Origin: Podospora pseudoanserina
Lineage: Eukaryota; Ascomycota; Sordariomycetes; Sordariales; Podosporaceae
Length of the DNA: 64,000 nucleotides
Reading direction: 5' to 3'
Assembly (NCBI RefSeq): GCF_035222485.1
Contig: NC_085923.1
Span: 3,534,001 to 3,598,000, forward strand
Part shown: piece by piece, positions 10,019 to 19,622 of the stretch
Layout: each line of letters starts with the position of its first letter
Numbering within the stretch: position 1 is the first letter of the stretch
Position numbers and translations under genes: made by a program
Notes under the pieces: model-generated
Seen by the model: only the letters and a program-made list of their open reading frames with translations
Database searches by the model: none
What the model was told of the DNA's origin: nothing

Positions 10019-12763
10019 TTACATCTCATCCTCAAAGAACTTGATCAAAGTTCTTGTCCCACTGACACCCAGCCCCATAAAGGGATAGCAAATATACACC
10101 AAGTCATTCTTCGTACCAAACTTTTCTCTGAACTCGCTCTTCTGCACCAGTCTCAGCTGCTGCGCAACCGTCCTGTAAGTCTTGCTCAGGATCTTGGCCC
10201 GGATGCCATCCAGGTTTCCGCCCGTGACCATCTCGGGCAGGGCTCCCGCGCCAAACGTGACATGCTGAATGCCGGCCTTGGCCAACATTTGGATCGAGGC
10301 CGAGATGAGCGCCTCGATCGTGCCATTGGGGGAGTCGGGGAAATCCAGAGCAAACTTGATCTGGTATCCGTTCTGCGGCGACAGCTTATGGAGCACGCAG
10401 AAGGCTGCAATCTCCCCTTCTTTGGTCTCGGCCCAGAGATAGCGTCTGTGCTCCATGTCGACCCAGGGTCTGACCTCGGTGATGTGAACCTGTCTACCCG
10501 TACGGCCGGCCTTCCAGTCTTCAATCCTCTTGTCGATCCTCTTGCGCAGCTCCTCGGGGACGGGCTCGTCGATGGGCTGCTCCTTGATGATGACACCGGC
10601 GTCTTCTGCCTGGCGCTCCTTCTTGGCCACCTTCTTCGCATCGGCGATGGTGACACGCTCTTCGGCCACGCAGCTCAACGTGCGCCAGCCGAGCTTCGAC
10701 CCAAGGATCTCTTCAATTTCCGCAGAAACCAATAGCCACAGGGGTCGGAGGTCCTTTTGCTTGCGCATGTGCTTCAAAAAGTCACGAATGACAATGTTGT
10801 ACTGACGTGGGTCACACAGGGGATTACCCATCACGAGAGCGTAGCCGTTCTCTTCAGCGTAGCCAATTGCGGCTCCCGTGGGCTCGTGCCGCCAGACGTG
10901 GTACCGATCATCAAGCCAGGACGTGTTCGTGGCATCACCATAATTGGCAATAAGCTTCTCAACCGTGGGCATCTCGAGGTTGGGGTAGCCGTGCTCGAAG
11001 TCGTAAGCGTAGCGGATCGTGTCGGCTTCGGGGTGAGGAAGGCGCACAACTTCAGCCTTTTGCTCAGGAAGTGACTTGGGATCGCGGGGGAAGAGCGAGG
11101 CGTTGCGGATGTCGCCCAGGTTGAGCATCAGGAAGATGATGCGCTCAAGACCGATACCGCAGCCTGCGTGAGGGAGCACGCCATACTCGAAGCCCTGGAG
11201 GTACTCCTGCATGCCAAATGGCTCAATGCCCGCCTTCTTCATGCGCTCGACGAGGACATCCGGCTTGTGGATGCGCTGTCCACCGGTCGTAATCTCCTGA
11301 CCGCGCAGGAATATGTCGAATGAGTTGGTGAACCGCGGGTCCTCTTCGTCGGGATGGGTATAAAAGGGGCGGACAGAAGCAGGGAACTTGTCGATGATGT
11401 AATAGTCGGTATTATACTTCTTCTTGATGACCTCGCCAAGACGGATCTCAGCGCGCGTGCTGAGGTCTTCAAGCTCGGAAGCCGGCTTTCCATGGTCGTC
11501 GGTCCAGCCGGACTCGTTCAACAAAGCGATGGCCTCCTTGAAGGTAAAAACTGGGGTCTTCTCCAGCCAGACGAGATCCTCATGGGGGAACCTAGTCTTG
11601 ATGATCTCGATCTCTCTGCGGAAACGCGTGTAGATACCCTTGAAGATGCTCTTCATCATGTCGTCGATAATGTTCAAGGCTTCGTGGTAGTCGCTGTTGA
11701 TGGCCATCTCCAAATCCAACCCAGTGTATTCCGTCAGATGGCGATGCGTGTTGCTGTCTTCGGCACGGAACACGGGGCCAATCTCAAACACGCGGCCAAA
11801 GTCTGCCGAGATGCTCAGCTGCTTGGAGAGCTGCGGGCTCTGGGCCAGGAAGGCAGTGCGTCCAAAATAGTTAACCTTGAAGACCTCAGCGCCCGACTCT
11901 GTGGCGGCAGGCATGAGCTTGGGTGTGTGAATCTCAATGAAGCCATGGCCCTCGAGCACCGAACGGAAGATGCTGCAAATGCCGCTGTTGATGCGGAAGA
12001 TGGACTGGGCGGTAGGTGTTCTGAGGTAGGCGAGACGGTTGGCTACTCTGACTCTGGTGGAGGCCAAGGATTCGAGCTGGTGAGACTCCTCGTCCATCTC
12101 AACATGGTCGATGGAGAAGACATCAACTGGCAAGTGTTCTTTCACAGGAACAACCAGGTGCATGCTCTCAACAAGCACCTCGAGGTCGTGGATGGAGCAC
12201 CCCTTGACCTCCTCTGGTGGCCTCTGCAGTGTGCCCTTGACGTGGACATGACTCTCAGTCATCAGATGCTCGGCCCATCGAACAAAGTTTTCGGTGATGT
12301 GGCCCTCCTTGTAGGCTACCACACCTTGTATCGTCTCAATCTGTTCGCGGAACACAATGAAGGCTAGCTTAGAGCTGAGGGAACGTGTGTGGTGTATTCT
12401 CGCGATGAACTCGATCTGCTTGCCGGCATTATCGGGGTTGGCGGCAAGGCGCTGCACGGAGTCGGTTTCCACCAAAACATCGCTAGTCTTGGTGCCATAT
12501 CGCGCCGCAATCTCAGGGGGGTCGGTAGAAAGGGCGCGTTCTTCCTCCTCTTTGCGGCGCTGTTGAAAAGACCGTCGCTCCTCCTCCTTTTCGTCTTGCT
12601 TGACGCGTTGCTCAAGGGCCTTCTTCAACTTCTTCTCCTCGCGTTCACTGTCAAGAGCAGCAATGTTGCCAATTTTGGGCTTGGTCATGTGATTCTTTGC
12701 CGACTGGTGGCCGATGAAGCGATTCAGAGCCAAGAGAGGCTTTTTGAAGCTGCCTGGCGACAT
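10019..12763 (-). CDS. erdS: Ergosteryl-3beta-O-L-aspartate synthase (AspRS-DUF2156 fusion)
   Basis: One uninterrupted exon of 914 residues. The start at 12763 is the first real ATG in frame; the longer open frame begins with GTG. Residues about 37-80 are a charged, coiled-coil-like extension. An OB-fold anticodon-binding domain lies near 115-205. A class II aspartyl-tRNA synthetase core spans 235-565, with motif 2 FRAEDSNTHRHLTEYTGLD (from 332) and motif 3 GCGIGLERIIF (534-544). Residues about 590-914 form a DUF2156 (GNAT-like aminoacyl-tRNA transferase) domain. In fungi this exact fusion is known to charge tRNA-Asp and pass Asp to the 3beta-OH of ergosterol. It is not the housekeeping cytosolic AspRS, which lacks DUF2156. 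The divergent neighbour across a 1.1-kb promoter is an alpha/beta hydrolase that fits the matching hydrolase. Confidence 0.93.
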   Translation of the reverse strand: MSPGSFKKPLLALNRFIGHQSAKNHMTKPKIGNIAALDSEREEKKLKKALEQRVKQDEKEEERRSFQQRRKEEEERALSTDPPEIAARYGTKTSDVLVETDSVQRLAANPDNAGKQIEFIARIHHTRSLSSKLAFIVFREQIETIQGVVAYKEGHITENFVRWAEHLMTESHVHVKGTLQRPPEEVKGCSIHDLEVLVESMHLVVPVKEHLPVDVFSIDHVEMDEESHQLESLASTRVRVANRLAYLRTPTAQSIFRINSGICSIFRSVLEGHGFIEIHTPKLMPAATESGAEVFKVNYFGRTAFLAQSPQLSKQLSISADFGRVFEIGPVFRAEDSNTHRHLTEYTGLDLEMAINSDYHEALNIIDDMMKSIFKGIYTRFRREIEIIKTRFPHEDLVWLEKTPVFTFKEAIALLNESGWTDDHGKPASELEDLSTRAEIRLGEVIKKKYNTDYYIIDKFPASVRPFYTHPDEEDPRFTNSFDIFLRGQEITTGGQRIHKPDVLVERMKKAGIEPFGMQEYLQGFEYGVLPHAGCGIGLERIIFLMLNLGDIRNASLFPRDPKSLPEQKAEVVRLPHPEADTIRYAYDFEHGYPNLEMPTVEKLIANYGDATNTSWLDDRYHVWRHEPTGAAIGYAEENGYALVMGNPLCDPRQYNIVIRDFLKHMRKQKDLRPLWLLVSAEIEEILGSKLGWRTLSCVAEERVTIADAKKVAKKERQAEDAGVIIKEQPIDEPVPEELRKRIDKRIEDWKAGRTGRQVHITEVRPWVDMEHRRYLWAETKEGEIAAFCVLHKLSPQNGYQIKFALDFPDSPNGTIEALISASIQMLAKAGIQHVTFGAGALPEMVTGGNLDGIRAKILSKTYRTVAQQLRLVQKSEFREKFGTKNDLVYICYPFMGLGVSGTRTLIKFFEDEM

Positions 12764-12917
12764 GTTGGACGGCCAAGGCGGGTGATTGTCGAGATCTTCA
12801 GACGCGCGCGGGGTAGATGCAGCTGGGTTGGGTATGCTCCGGAAAAGTGAGAAATGGAGGATGAGGTTGGGTTCCACAAGATGGGGATGTGATGTGCTTT
12901 TGTCAAGCCTAACAGCT

Positions 12918-12925
12918 TGACGTCA
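12918..12925. promoter_or_regulatory. CRE-like bZIP site TGACGTCA
   Basis: A perfect 8-base palindrome of the ATF/CREB type, 155 bases upstream of the erdS start codon on its side of the divergent promoter. Fungal bZIP factors of the ATF/CREB class bind this core. Binding here is inferred. Confidence 0.5.
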
Positions 12926-13460
12926 GCGGTGCAAGCTGCGCTTGATGGTGAAGCACTAGTATAGGTAGCGTACTTTTGTCAAGTAGGCAGTAGGTGGAGA
13001 AAGTCAAAACGAAAAAGAGACCAACAATCGAGGATTAAATACGGATCGGGGTGGTTGTGGTTGTGGTGGTCGTGCGTGTTGTGTACCTGCTTTTAGGTAC
13101 GAAGGTTCCTGAAGCTGCCAGGGCGGGAATACCTGTTTAAGCACTAAGAATAGGGATGGCTTATTCCCACCAAGCTTTTCGGACGGAGTTCGGCACGCTT
13201 TGTCTTTCCCAGTTCGTGCCTGGACCGCTGTTTGTTTCGCGAAAACAATCAGCATGCCTTTCTCTTGGGCACGACAGCCACTCTCCTTCCTTATTTCTGC
13301 GGGCTATGTGTCATCGATTCCCGCCGACGCCAAACACCACGATTTGAGTGGGTGAGTGGCTTCCTGGGTACCACCAGCGGAGCAAGTTGCCCGGTGTTCA
13401 TGCACTCTGCCATGTGAAGATGAGGCCCAGGGCTAGCACCGATGACATCATATACTTGAG

Positions 13461-13468
13461 TGACGTCA
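13461..13468. promoter_or_regulatory. CRE-like bZIP site TGACGTCA
   Basis: A second perfect copy of the same palindrome, 427 bases upstream of the putative erdH start. A related half-site-containing sequence TGACATCA sits 11 bases further left at 13443-13450. Function is inferred. Confidence 0.5.
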
Positions 13469-13894
13469 GAGCGCAGTTTAGCATTTTATTTTTTGAGCTG
13501 AAACACAACAGCAATCCGAGTCACATGATTTGCCAAGGCTGGAGGCTGGGAGGTGTCAACGGTGCCCCGCCATTTGCACAGAAGGCCCAGCCAATAATTT
13601 ATGGATATGCATTTACATGGACCCCGGATTTCTGGAATGACATCAACAGCTCTTGGCCAGGCAGCTAGCTGTTGTCAGTGCTGTTTGAGGCTTGATAGCT
13701 GACGCCCTTCAGCGGCGCTGCTTTTTGCTACTCCCATAATTTTATCATCGAGCTGTCATTGACTGTTTTCTCCCATTGTTTCAGCAATTAGCAACTGATG
13801 ACACCCACACTTGTGCTATCCAGCGCGCCAAGAGCTGTCAAAGCTGTCCCGAACCATTGACCCCTGTCATCCATATCAACGACATCCATCCACC

Positions 13895-15013
13895 ATGTCC
13901 AAGATCCCCACCGTCGACGGCATTCCCATCCCCAACATCAACCTCACCGGCACACCGGCCCAGACACCCCAACCGACCGAGGAGGACAAAAAACCGTTAG
14001 AAACCGCCAAAGATGCCGTTGGATCACCCCCGTCCCGCACCTGGCTCAAAATATCGGCCAATTGGTGGAGGTCGCTGCAGTACATTGGCATGTCACTGCA
14101 CTTCCTGGCCAACCCGAAGCCTCCAAGCCCGGCCTTTACCCATACCATTCCCTCTACCATCTCCGACAAGAAGGGCAACTTGACCCTTCATTTTTACACG
14201 CCTGAAGGGTATGACAAGCGAAAAAAGACCAACCAGCTGTTCCCCGCCGTTATCAATTTCCACGGCGGAGGCTTCACCATCGGCGCCCCCACCGACGACG
14301 CCCGCTTCGCCCGCTTTGTCCTCGAAGAATGCAAGGCTGTCTATGTATCAGTCGAGTATCGTCTCAGCCCAGAGTACCCCTTCCCGGTAGCAGTCCAAGA
14401 CGGCGCCGACGCCCTTCTCTACCTCATCCGTCACGGCCCAGAGCTATACATTGACCCTCACAAGCTCGCCACATCTGGCTTCTCGGCCGGTGGAAACATC
14501 GCCATAACATCTACCATTTGCTTGTCTGAGCACCTCAAGACTCTGTCCGCGCCAGTCCCGCCGCATAACATCCGCGCCATCGCGACCTGGTACCCCATCT
14601 GCGATTACACCGAGTCCCGCGAGGTCAAGCGCGCGAGATGTGTGCGGCCGGACCAAACCCTTCCTGCGAACCTCACGTCGTTGTTTGACGCCTCGTATCT
14701 CTACCCTTCTGGAGTTAGCCTCGCCAGTCCGATATTATCGCCTACCAAGGCTTCCGACACACTGTTGAAGGAGGCGATTCCCGAAACGGTTATTTTCTAC
14801 ACGTGCGAGTGGGATATGCTCCAGTATGAAGGGGAGGAATTGGCCAAGAGACTGGGGAGAGCGCCGATAAACAAGACGGTCAAGCACAAGATGATCCCTG
14901 GGGTGCCGCATGCGTGGGATAAATCGCCTGACCCGACCAAGCCGGCGGCGGGCTCGGAGGAATTGTACAAGGAGTGCTGTGTGTATCTGAAGGAGGTGTT
15001 CAAGGGGAACTGA
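13895..15013 (+). CDS. erdH: HSL-type alpha/beta hydrolase, putative ergosteryl-aspartate hydrolase
   Basis: A single exon of 372 residues, started at 13895 with context CACCATGTCC; an upstream in-frame extension does not look coding. The oxyanion-hole motif HGGGF is at 123-127, the nucleophile elbow GFSAGG at 195-200 (Ser197), and the likely acid and base are Asp307 (CEWDML) and His339 (GVPHAWD). These are the marks of the hormone-sensitive-lipase family of esterases. The gene is divergent from erdS. A hydrolase called ErdH that removes Asp from ergosteryl-aspartate is known in fungi. The assignment here rests on family and position and could instead be a generic esterase, so the symbol is provisional. 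Confidence 0.72.
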   Translation: MSKIPTVDGIPIPNINLTGTPAQTPQPTEEDKKPLETAKDAVGSPPSRTWLKISANWWRSLQYIGMSLHFLANPKPPSPAFTHTIPSTISDKKGNLTLHFYTPEGYDKRKKTNQLFPAVINFHGGGFTIGAPTDDARFARFVLEECKAVYVSVEYRLSPEYPFPVAVQDGADALLYLIRHGPELYIDPHKLATSGFSAGGNIAITSTICLSEHLKTLSAPVPPHNIRAIATWYPICDYTESREVKRARCVRPDQTLPANLTSLFDASYLYPSGVSLASPILSPTKASDTLLKEAIPETVIFYTCEWDMLQYEGEELAKRLGRAPINKTVKHKMIPGVPHAWDKSPDPTKPAAGSEELYKECCVYLKEVFKGN

Positions 15014-15190
15014 CTACGCTACACGAGGGAGTTGTAGGAAAATATAGTACATACTAGATGGCGTTAGGGGAGGGGGTTGGCATGACAGGTGATGACTTGA
15101 TGAGGAGGTCCCATTCTTTTTGTAACTATAAACGAGTCTAATAGTTTTACCAAACCACGTAATAACCACCATCCACCCAACCAAGCTCAC

Positions 15191-15631
15191 TTAGTACGGA
15201 TCAATCGTCCCACACCACTTTGCATTCACGTCATCGAACCCCCACGTCTTCTCGTATTGCTGCTCGTAGGTGAAGCCTGCCCTGCCGAATCCACAATTTA
15301 CTCCGATGTCGACCCAGGCGTCATAGACTTGGTCCCAGAGGCAGCCCTGGGGGCGCCGCTGGTCTGAATCACAGATGTAAGCGCGGGTGTTGTTGTAGAC
15401 CCACGACATTTTGGTCCAGGGGGTCACGATGCCGCGGCAGTAGCCTATTAGGGAGCGGGCGGCGACTATCATGGAGGGGATGTCGAGGATGGTGTCCTTG
15501 CAGCCGATTTCGTAGCGGAGGGGGCGGGGGATGGGCGTGGTGTTTGGGGTGGAGGTGGGAGTTGGGGGGAAGGTGCTGGCGGTGGAGAGGGCAACTGTCG
15601 CGAGGATGAGAAGGAGCAGGAGGAGGTTCAT
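15191..15631 (-). CDS. Small secreted protein, 146 aa, unknown
   Basis: Start at 15631 (MNLLLLLLILATVALSTAS), which opens a textbook signal peptide; the longer frame adds a non-hydrophobic leader and is less likely. A Pro/Thr-rich linker (PPTPTSTPNTTPIPRP) is followed by a compact domain with about six cysteines (IGCKD, GYCRG, YICDS, GCLWD, VNCGF, KWCGT), which suggests three disulfides. No family is recognised. It is convergent with the putative erdH gene, 177 bases between stops. It could be an effector-like or wall-associated protein; nothing in the sequence decides this. Confidence 0.72.
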   Translation of the reverse strand: MNLLLLLLILATVALSTASTFPPTPTSTPNTTPIPRPLRYEIGCKDTILDIPSMIVAARSLIGYCRGIVTPWTKMSWVYNNTRAYICDSDQRRPQGCLWDQVYDAWVDIGVNCGFGRAGFTYEQQYEKTWGFDDVNAKWCGTIDPY

Positions 15632-16259
15632 GGTTGGCGGTTTGTCTTGTCTGGTGGCACAAGGTAGAATGTCCGATGTTTGGTGGTTTTTCAGAATTCG
15701 GGCGGAATTATTCATGTAGGTGCTAGGAGTTGAAGGTAACAGGATTGGCGAAAGATGTTGAATGCGGGCTCGCCACGATGTGCGAGGTTCCCCATTGCCA
15801 CGCCCGCATAGCTACTCAAGCCCGAAACGGGTGTACTTTCCTTCATGATGGACACAAGACTGCACAATGTAACTTTAGCTCCAGAAAAACAAGGGAGAGC
15901 GCAACAACTGCCTCGAATGATCGCTGTCTATACTTCCCAAGTTACTCGCTAACTGCTCCATACTGGATATCCTGCCTCCTTATTAGCCATGCTAGGGACA
16001 GTTTGAAGATATCAAACATTGATTATATACCTATCCTAAAGGATAAATTGAAAAGCCTTGAGATATAGTTTTAAGGGTTTGAAAGATAAGGTGGTTAGGA
16101 CCCCTCAAATGATGGGTTTGGTGCATACCTTACCTATGATTTTATTTGTAGACGCACCTGAGTATTGGTTGAATCAAAACAAGACATAAATTTTCAACGC
16201 TATCGGCTCAGTAAAGCATGCATCATACGGTACAAAAAAAAAGCGAAATACCAAAGCCC
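15632..16259. other. Intergenic, AT-rich
   Basis: Promoter side of the small secreted protein gene and terminator side of the VWA-RBR gene. No gene seen. Confidence 0.4.
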
Positions 16260-19200
16260 TCAGTCTATGGCAACCGCTGCTACCCTCTCCACAACATCCT
16301 CCACAACCTCATCGTCTTCCTCATCGTCGTAATCCTCATATTCCCTTCCATTGTACCATCCGCCGTGCTCCTCCGACATGTGGTTGTAAATCTCATGGCG
16401 ATCCACCTCCTCGCCACACTTGAAGCACCAATGCGTGTTGCAACCACTGACAACACACGTCATGTGATCACATCCAGAAGTCTTTTGTGTCCCTATACCA
16501 CACCCTGGACATGGCTTGAAGTCAAACACTTCGGCTGTGAGTGTGCAGTTCTCGCACTTCCAGTTCTCGACGTCGACTGGTGCTCCGGCGGCACAAACCC
16601 TTTCCATGTACCTCTTGGCTGAGCTGCAGGAGGAACACCAGGCGAAGATCCAGCTGCCGGCCTCCTCAACTGCATTCTTTAGCCCCTCCAAGTATCTCAC
16701 ACCCTCCGGCAACTTGACCTTCGTCGAAGGCTGTCTGCGGCAGAACGGGCAGCTGAGAGCAGCGACGTTGATGATCTTGCCGACTCGATTGATGCCGTAC
16801 CACGAGTCAGCACAATCGCCGCAGATCAGCTCGCCACATCCCTTCCGACCGCAGGCCAAACGGAGATCCTTCTTCCTGTGGTCGCTGAAGCAGAGAGAGC
16901 AAGTTCCAGCCTGGACCCGGCGCGAGTCGACCCATCCCTTCACGGCCTTGACAAGCTCATCAACATTGTGCACCTTCTTGCCCCGGGCCTTCAAAGCCAC
17001 CTTGTCAGAAGCGGGCAAGACCTGCACCTTGTCCGCAAAGTGCTCTCTTCCGTGGGCCAAATTGGAAACGATAAAGAACACCGACCTGCCACCGAAGACG
17101 ACGTTTGCCGGGATCATATCGTCGTCATTCTTGACGAGCCAATCCTTACCGTTCTCGTTGGCGAGCGTCCGAATGCTGAACTCCTCCTCCTCGATACGAT
17201 TCTTTTTGCCACCTTCGCAGGGAGCGCAGATGAATGAGCTCTCATCGAAGCCATCAGGCCGGTACTCGGCAGGCCATATCACCCTGTTGGCACAAATCGA
17301 ACAGCTGACGCACGGCGCAGTGGTCAGTTGATCGTACTTGGAATCTGACTTCGAGACAAAGCTCCTCTGCCGACAGAACCAGCATTTAGGCCGTACGTTG
17401 AGCTGGTTGGGGAAGTAGACCACATACTGGGCCCGGCAGTCGTTCATGGAACACTCCACCCAGCTGATCTCGGTGGCGCCATTGTCGTCCTTGGAGATGT
17501 TATCGTGTACCATTCGATGGGCGCGCCCCCTGTCGGTATCTTCCTTGGCGCTGTGGCACAGACCACAGATTCCCTCGTCGCCCATGATGGTGACGGAGCG
17601 AGGAAACTGGCAAGACTTGCAGACAGCCACAGGGCCCATCTGAGCGCGTGCCTTCTCGGGCGTCCATCCTATTTTGGTAGGAACCATGGTGTCGAGATTC
17701 ATCTCCAGAAGCTTGTAGCTCACCAAGCCCTCAAAGAGTTCGGCATCCTCCTTGCTGAGGACTGCACCTGGGCGCTTCTTGTTGGCCTCGAGCAAAAGGT
17801 TAAGACAGTTGGAGTTCCACGTCTCGGGAATATCAAGAGTGTTCCAGTTGCCCTTCATGAGGGAGAGCTCAGTAAATGCTGCGTCTTCCAGTGCCTTGAT
17901 CCCCATCCTCAATGTGAGAGCAGCGACCAGGGCGGCCGGACGGAGGGCCAGCATGGTACCAGGCAGCACAGTATGCAGCAAAATTCTCCAAAACATCCTC
18001 TTGCGCTCCGCCTTGGCCAAAGCGAGCGGAATCCGGGGGAGCTCAGCTTCGCCCAGATCTTGAACATGGGCTGGGAGGTCGTCTTTGGAAGCCACAAACG
18101 TGAGCCGGGTCAGGACCTTTCCAAGTCGGCGCAGAATCCTGTAATCGCAGGATCGACCAATCTCGAGTAGCTCGTCCCGAGTAAAGACCATATCTCGGCT
18201 GTCGTCGTCGTTCTCGCTCTTGCCGGCGAACCTGAGCGTTGGATCAAGAAACACGCAGGGGTACTTTTCACCATCTCCAACTTCTCTGATGATGCTGACA
18301 ATTTCGCCCTTCATGTCGTACGACTCCTCCAGCCAGTTCTTCATCCGCGCCTTTTGCTCGGCGTCGGGTATCCTATCAACGTGGAACCCAAACTTGGTGA
18401 TAAGTCCGTCTCTGACGGGGTTGGACCGGTCGTTGCAGACTGATCTCCATAGAGTGCCAAACACAGGATTGAGGGCCATGACGGTCACATCTGTCTCGAT
18501 GATCTCCTGCAGCTGAGCACACACCAGGGTCCGGTATTCTTCGTCATCCATGTATCTCTTTGCAAAGTCCTGGACCGCTCCACCGCTCCGGACATCGACA
18601 ATCTTGGCGATGTCGCTCTCATTGACCCAGGCATTCGTGAGATTGCACCTGAGAGCCTCGGTAACGTCCTTGTTCGCGGAAACAGGAAGCCACCTGTTTC
18701 CGTTGATATCCGTCTCAGACTCCACCGTCTCGATGCCCTTCAGCGTCCCATACTGGTTCAAGTAGACCAGCTTCCGATCACCCCCCTGCCCCTTCTTCTC
18801 CGTGACAGCACCTAGCCAACCAAGCAAAATTCCCACCGTCAGCTGCGAGATATCTTCCGCCCTGGGCGACAAAGTGTCAAAACTGAAGCACCTCCCACCC
18901 GTGACCTGCGACAAGAACGAATACATGGCCGCCACCCCCAACCCAGCCCGGCTCTGGTCCACCCTGCACTTGTTCATGAACGTCCTCGCCGTCACACAAA
19001 ACACCTGCGCCCCGCTACGCCTGAGTTGCTCACAAGCCGAGACCCAATCCTTGAACTTCTCCCCGCCCTCCACCTTCCCCAACGCCGCCTGCTCCAGCTC
19101 CCAAGCCTTGTTATCCAATATCCTCAAGTGGGGCGACTCATCCGCATACCAAATCACCACCGTCTCCCTCTTGACCCCTTCCTTGGCATCTCTCCCCATG

Positions 19201-19622
19201 ACTTCGCACGCCCAGTGCGCCCCCGTCTTGCCCGCCTCCGGCGTGGAGTAGCCCCCTTGGACCTTTAGACGTTGAACCCACCCGAGGAGGTCTTTCTTGT
19301 CCTGGTCTTGGCCGAACCACCCACTGAACTCGGTGACCCTCACGTGGTCGTTGACGTAGGCATGTTTCTCGGCCGACCACTCGACGCAGTCGTGGTCGCG
19401 GTAGGCGAGCACCCCGATGCGGGAGAAGGCGCCGGTGAGGGTGGAGATGCGGACGATGGACTGGAGGGAGGAGTGGAGGGAGACAAGGAAGGTGGTCATG
19501 GAGGCTGTGGCGTCGGTGATGATTAGGAGGTCATATTTGAGGCTGTTGGTGTTGTTGATGTTGTTGTTGTCGGTGGCTGCCGCCGCCGCTGCAGGCGTGG
19601 CAGTGTTGGGGACCGTAGCCAT
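16260..19622 (-). CDS. VWA-domain protein with C-terminal RING-IBR-RING cluster
   Basis: A single exon of 1120 residues, started at 19622 because the longer frame begins with TTG. Residues about 28-290 form a von Willebrand A-like domain with a MIDAS-like motif DATASM and the later TPEAG and WYADE segments. The middle (about 300-690) is unassigned. The last 450 residues carry successive zinc-ligand clusters: CKSC/CGLC, CSMNDC/CWFC, CVSC/CAPC, then CSLCF...CGDC...CPFC (RING1-like), an IBR-like CSSC...CENC segment and a RING2-like CPGCG...SGCDHMTC...HWCFKC. In RBR E3 ligases the Cys in the GCxHMxC element accepts ubiquitin, so the order suggests an RBR ubiquitin ligase. The acidic tail ends in EDYDDEEDDE. 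The substrate is unknown; the VWA domain may bind a partner. Confidence 0.78.
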   Translation of the reverse strand: MATVPNTATPAAAAAATDNNNINNTNSLKYDLLIITDATASMTTFLVSLHSSLQSIVRISTLTGAFSRIGVLAYRDHDCVEWSAEKHAYVNDHVRVTEFSGWFGQDQDKKDLLGWVQRLKVQGGYSTPEAGKTGAHWACEVMGRDAKEGVKRETVVIWYADESPHLRILDNKAWELEQAALGKVEGGEKFKDWVSACEQLRRSGAQVFCVTARTFMNKCRVDQSRAGLGVAAMYSFLSQVTGGRCFSFDTLSPRAEDISQLTVGILLGWLGAVTEKKGQGGDRKLVYLNQYGTLKGIETVESETDINGNRWLPVSANKDVTEALRCNLTNAWVNESDIAKIVDVRSGGAVQDFAKRYMDDEEYRTLVCAQLQEIIETDVTVMALNPVFGTLWRSVCNDRSNPVRDGLITKFGFHVDRIPDAEQKARMKNWLEESYDMKGEIVSIIREVGDGEKYPCVFLDPTLRFAGKSENDDDSRDMVFTRDELLEIGRSCDYRILRRLGKVLTRLTFVASKDDLPAHVQDLGEAELPRIPLALAKAERKRMFWRILLHTVLPGTMLALRPAALVAALTLRMGIKALEDAAFTELSLMKGNWNTLDIPETWNSNCLNLLLEANKKRPGAVLSKEDAELFEGLVSYKLLEMNLDTMVPTKIGWTPEKARAQMGPVAVCKSCQFPRSVTIMGDEGICGLCHSAKEDTDRGRAHRMVHDNISKDDNGATEISWVECSMNDCRAQYVVYFPNQLNVRPKCWFCRQRSFVSKSDSKYDQLTTAPCVSCSICANRVIWPAEYRPDGFDESSFICAPCEGGKKNRIEEEEFSIRTLANENGKDWLVKNDDDMIPANVVFGGRSVFFIVSNLAHGREHFADKVQVLPASDKVALKARGKKVHNVDELVKAVKGWVDSRRVQAGTCSLCFSDHRKKDLRLACGRKGCGELICGDCADSWYGINRVGKIINVAALSCPFCRRQPSTKVKLPEGVRYLEGLKNAVEEAGSWIFAWCSSCSSAKRYMERVCAAGAPVDVENWKCENCTLTAEVFDFKPCPGCGIGTQKTSGCDHMTCVVSGCNTHWCFKCGEEVDRHEIYNHMSEEHGGWYNGREYEDYDDEEDDEVVEDVVERVAAVAID

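Larger units (their letters stand above)
12764..13894. promoter_or_regulatory. Shared divergent promoter of erdS and putative erdH
   Basis: This 1131-base region separates two divergent start codons. It contains two perfect TGACGTCA palindromes (12918-12925 and 13461-13468) and a near match TGACATCA at 13443-13450. A 106-codon open frame at 13348-13668 has no recognisable feature and is probably chance. Co-regulation of the pair is inferred from the arrangement. Confidence 0.55.

Noticed and set aside
11354-12367. A 337-codon open frame on the plus strand
   Set aside because: It is antisense to the AspRS core of erdS and shows no motif; long antisense frames are common opposite GC3-rich coding DNA.
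13348-13668. A 106-codon frame in the erdS/erdH promoter
   Set aside because: No motif, poor start context and it covers the CRE-like sites; most likely chance.
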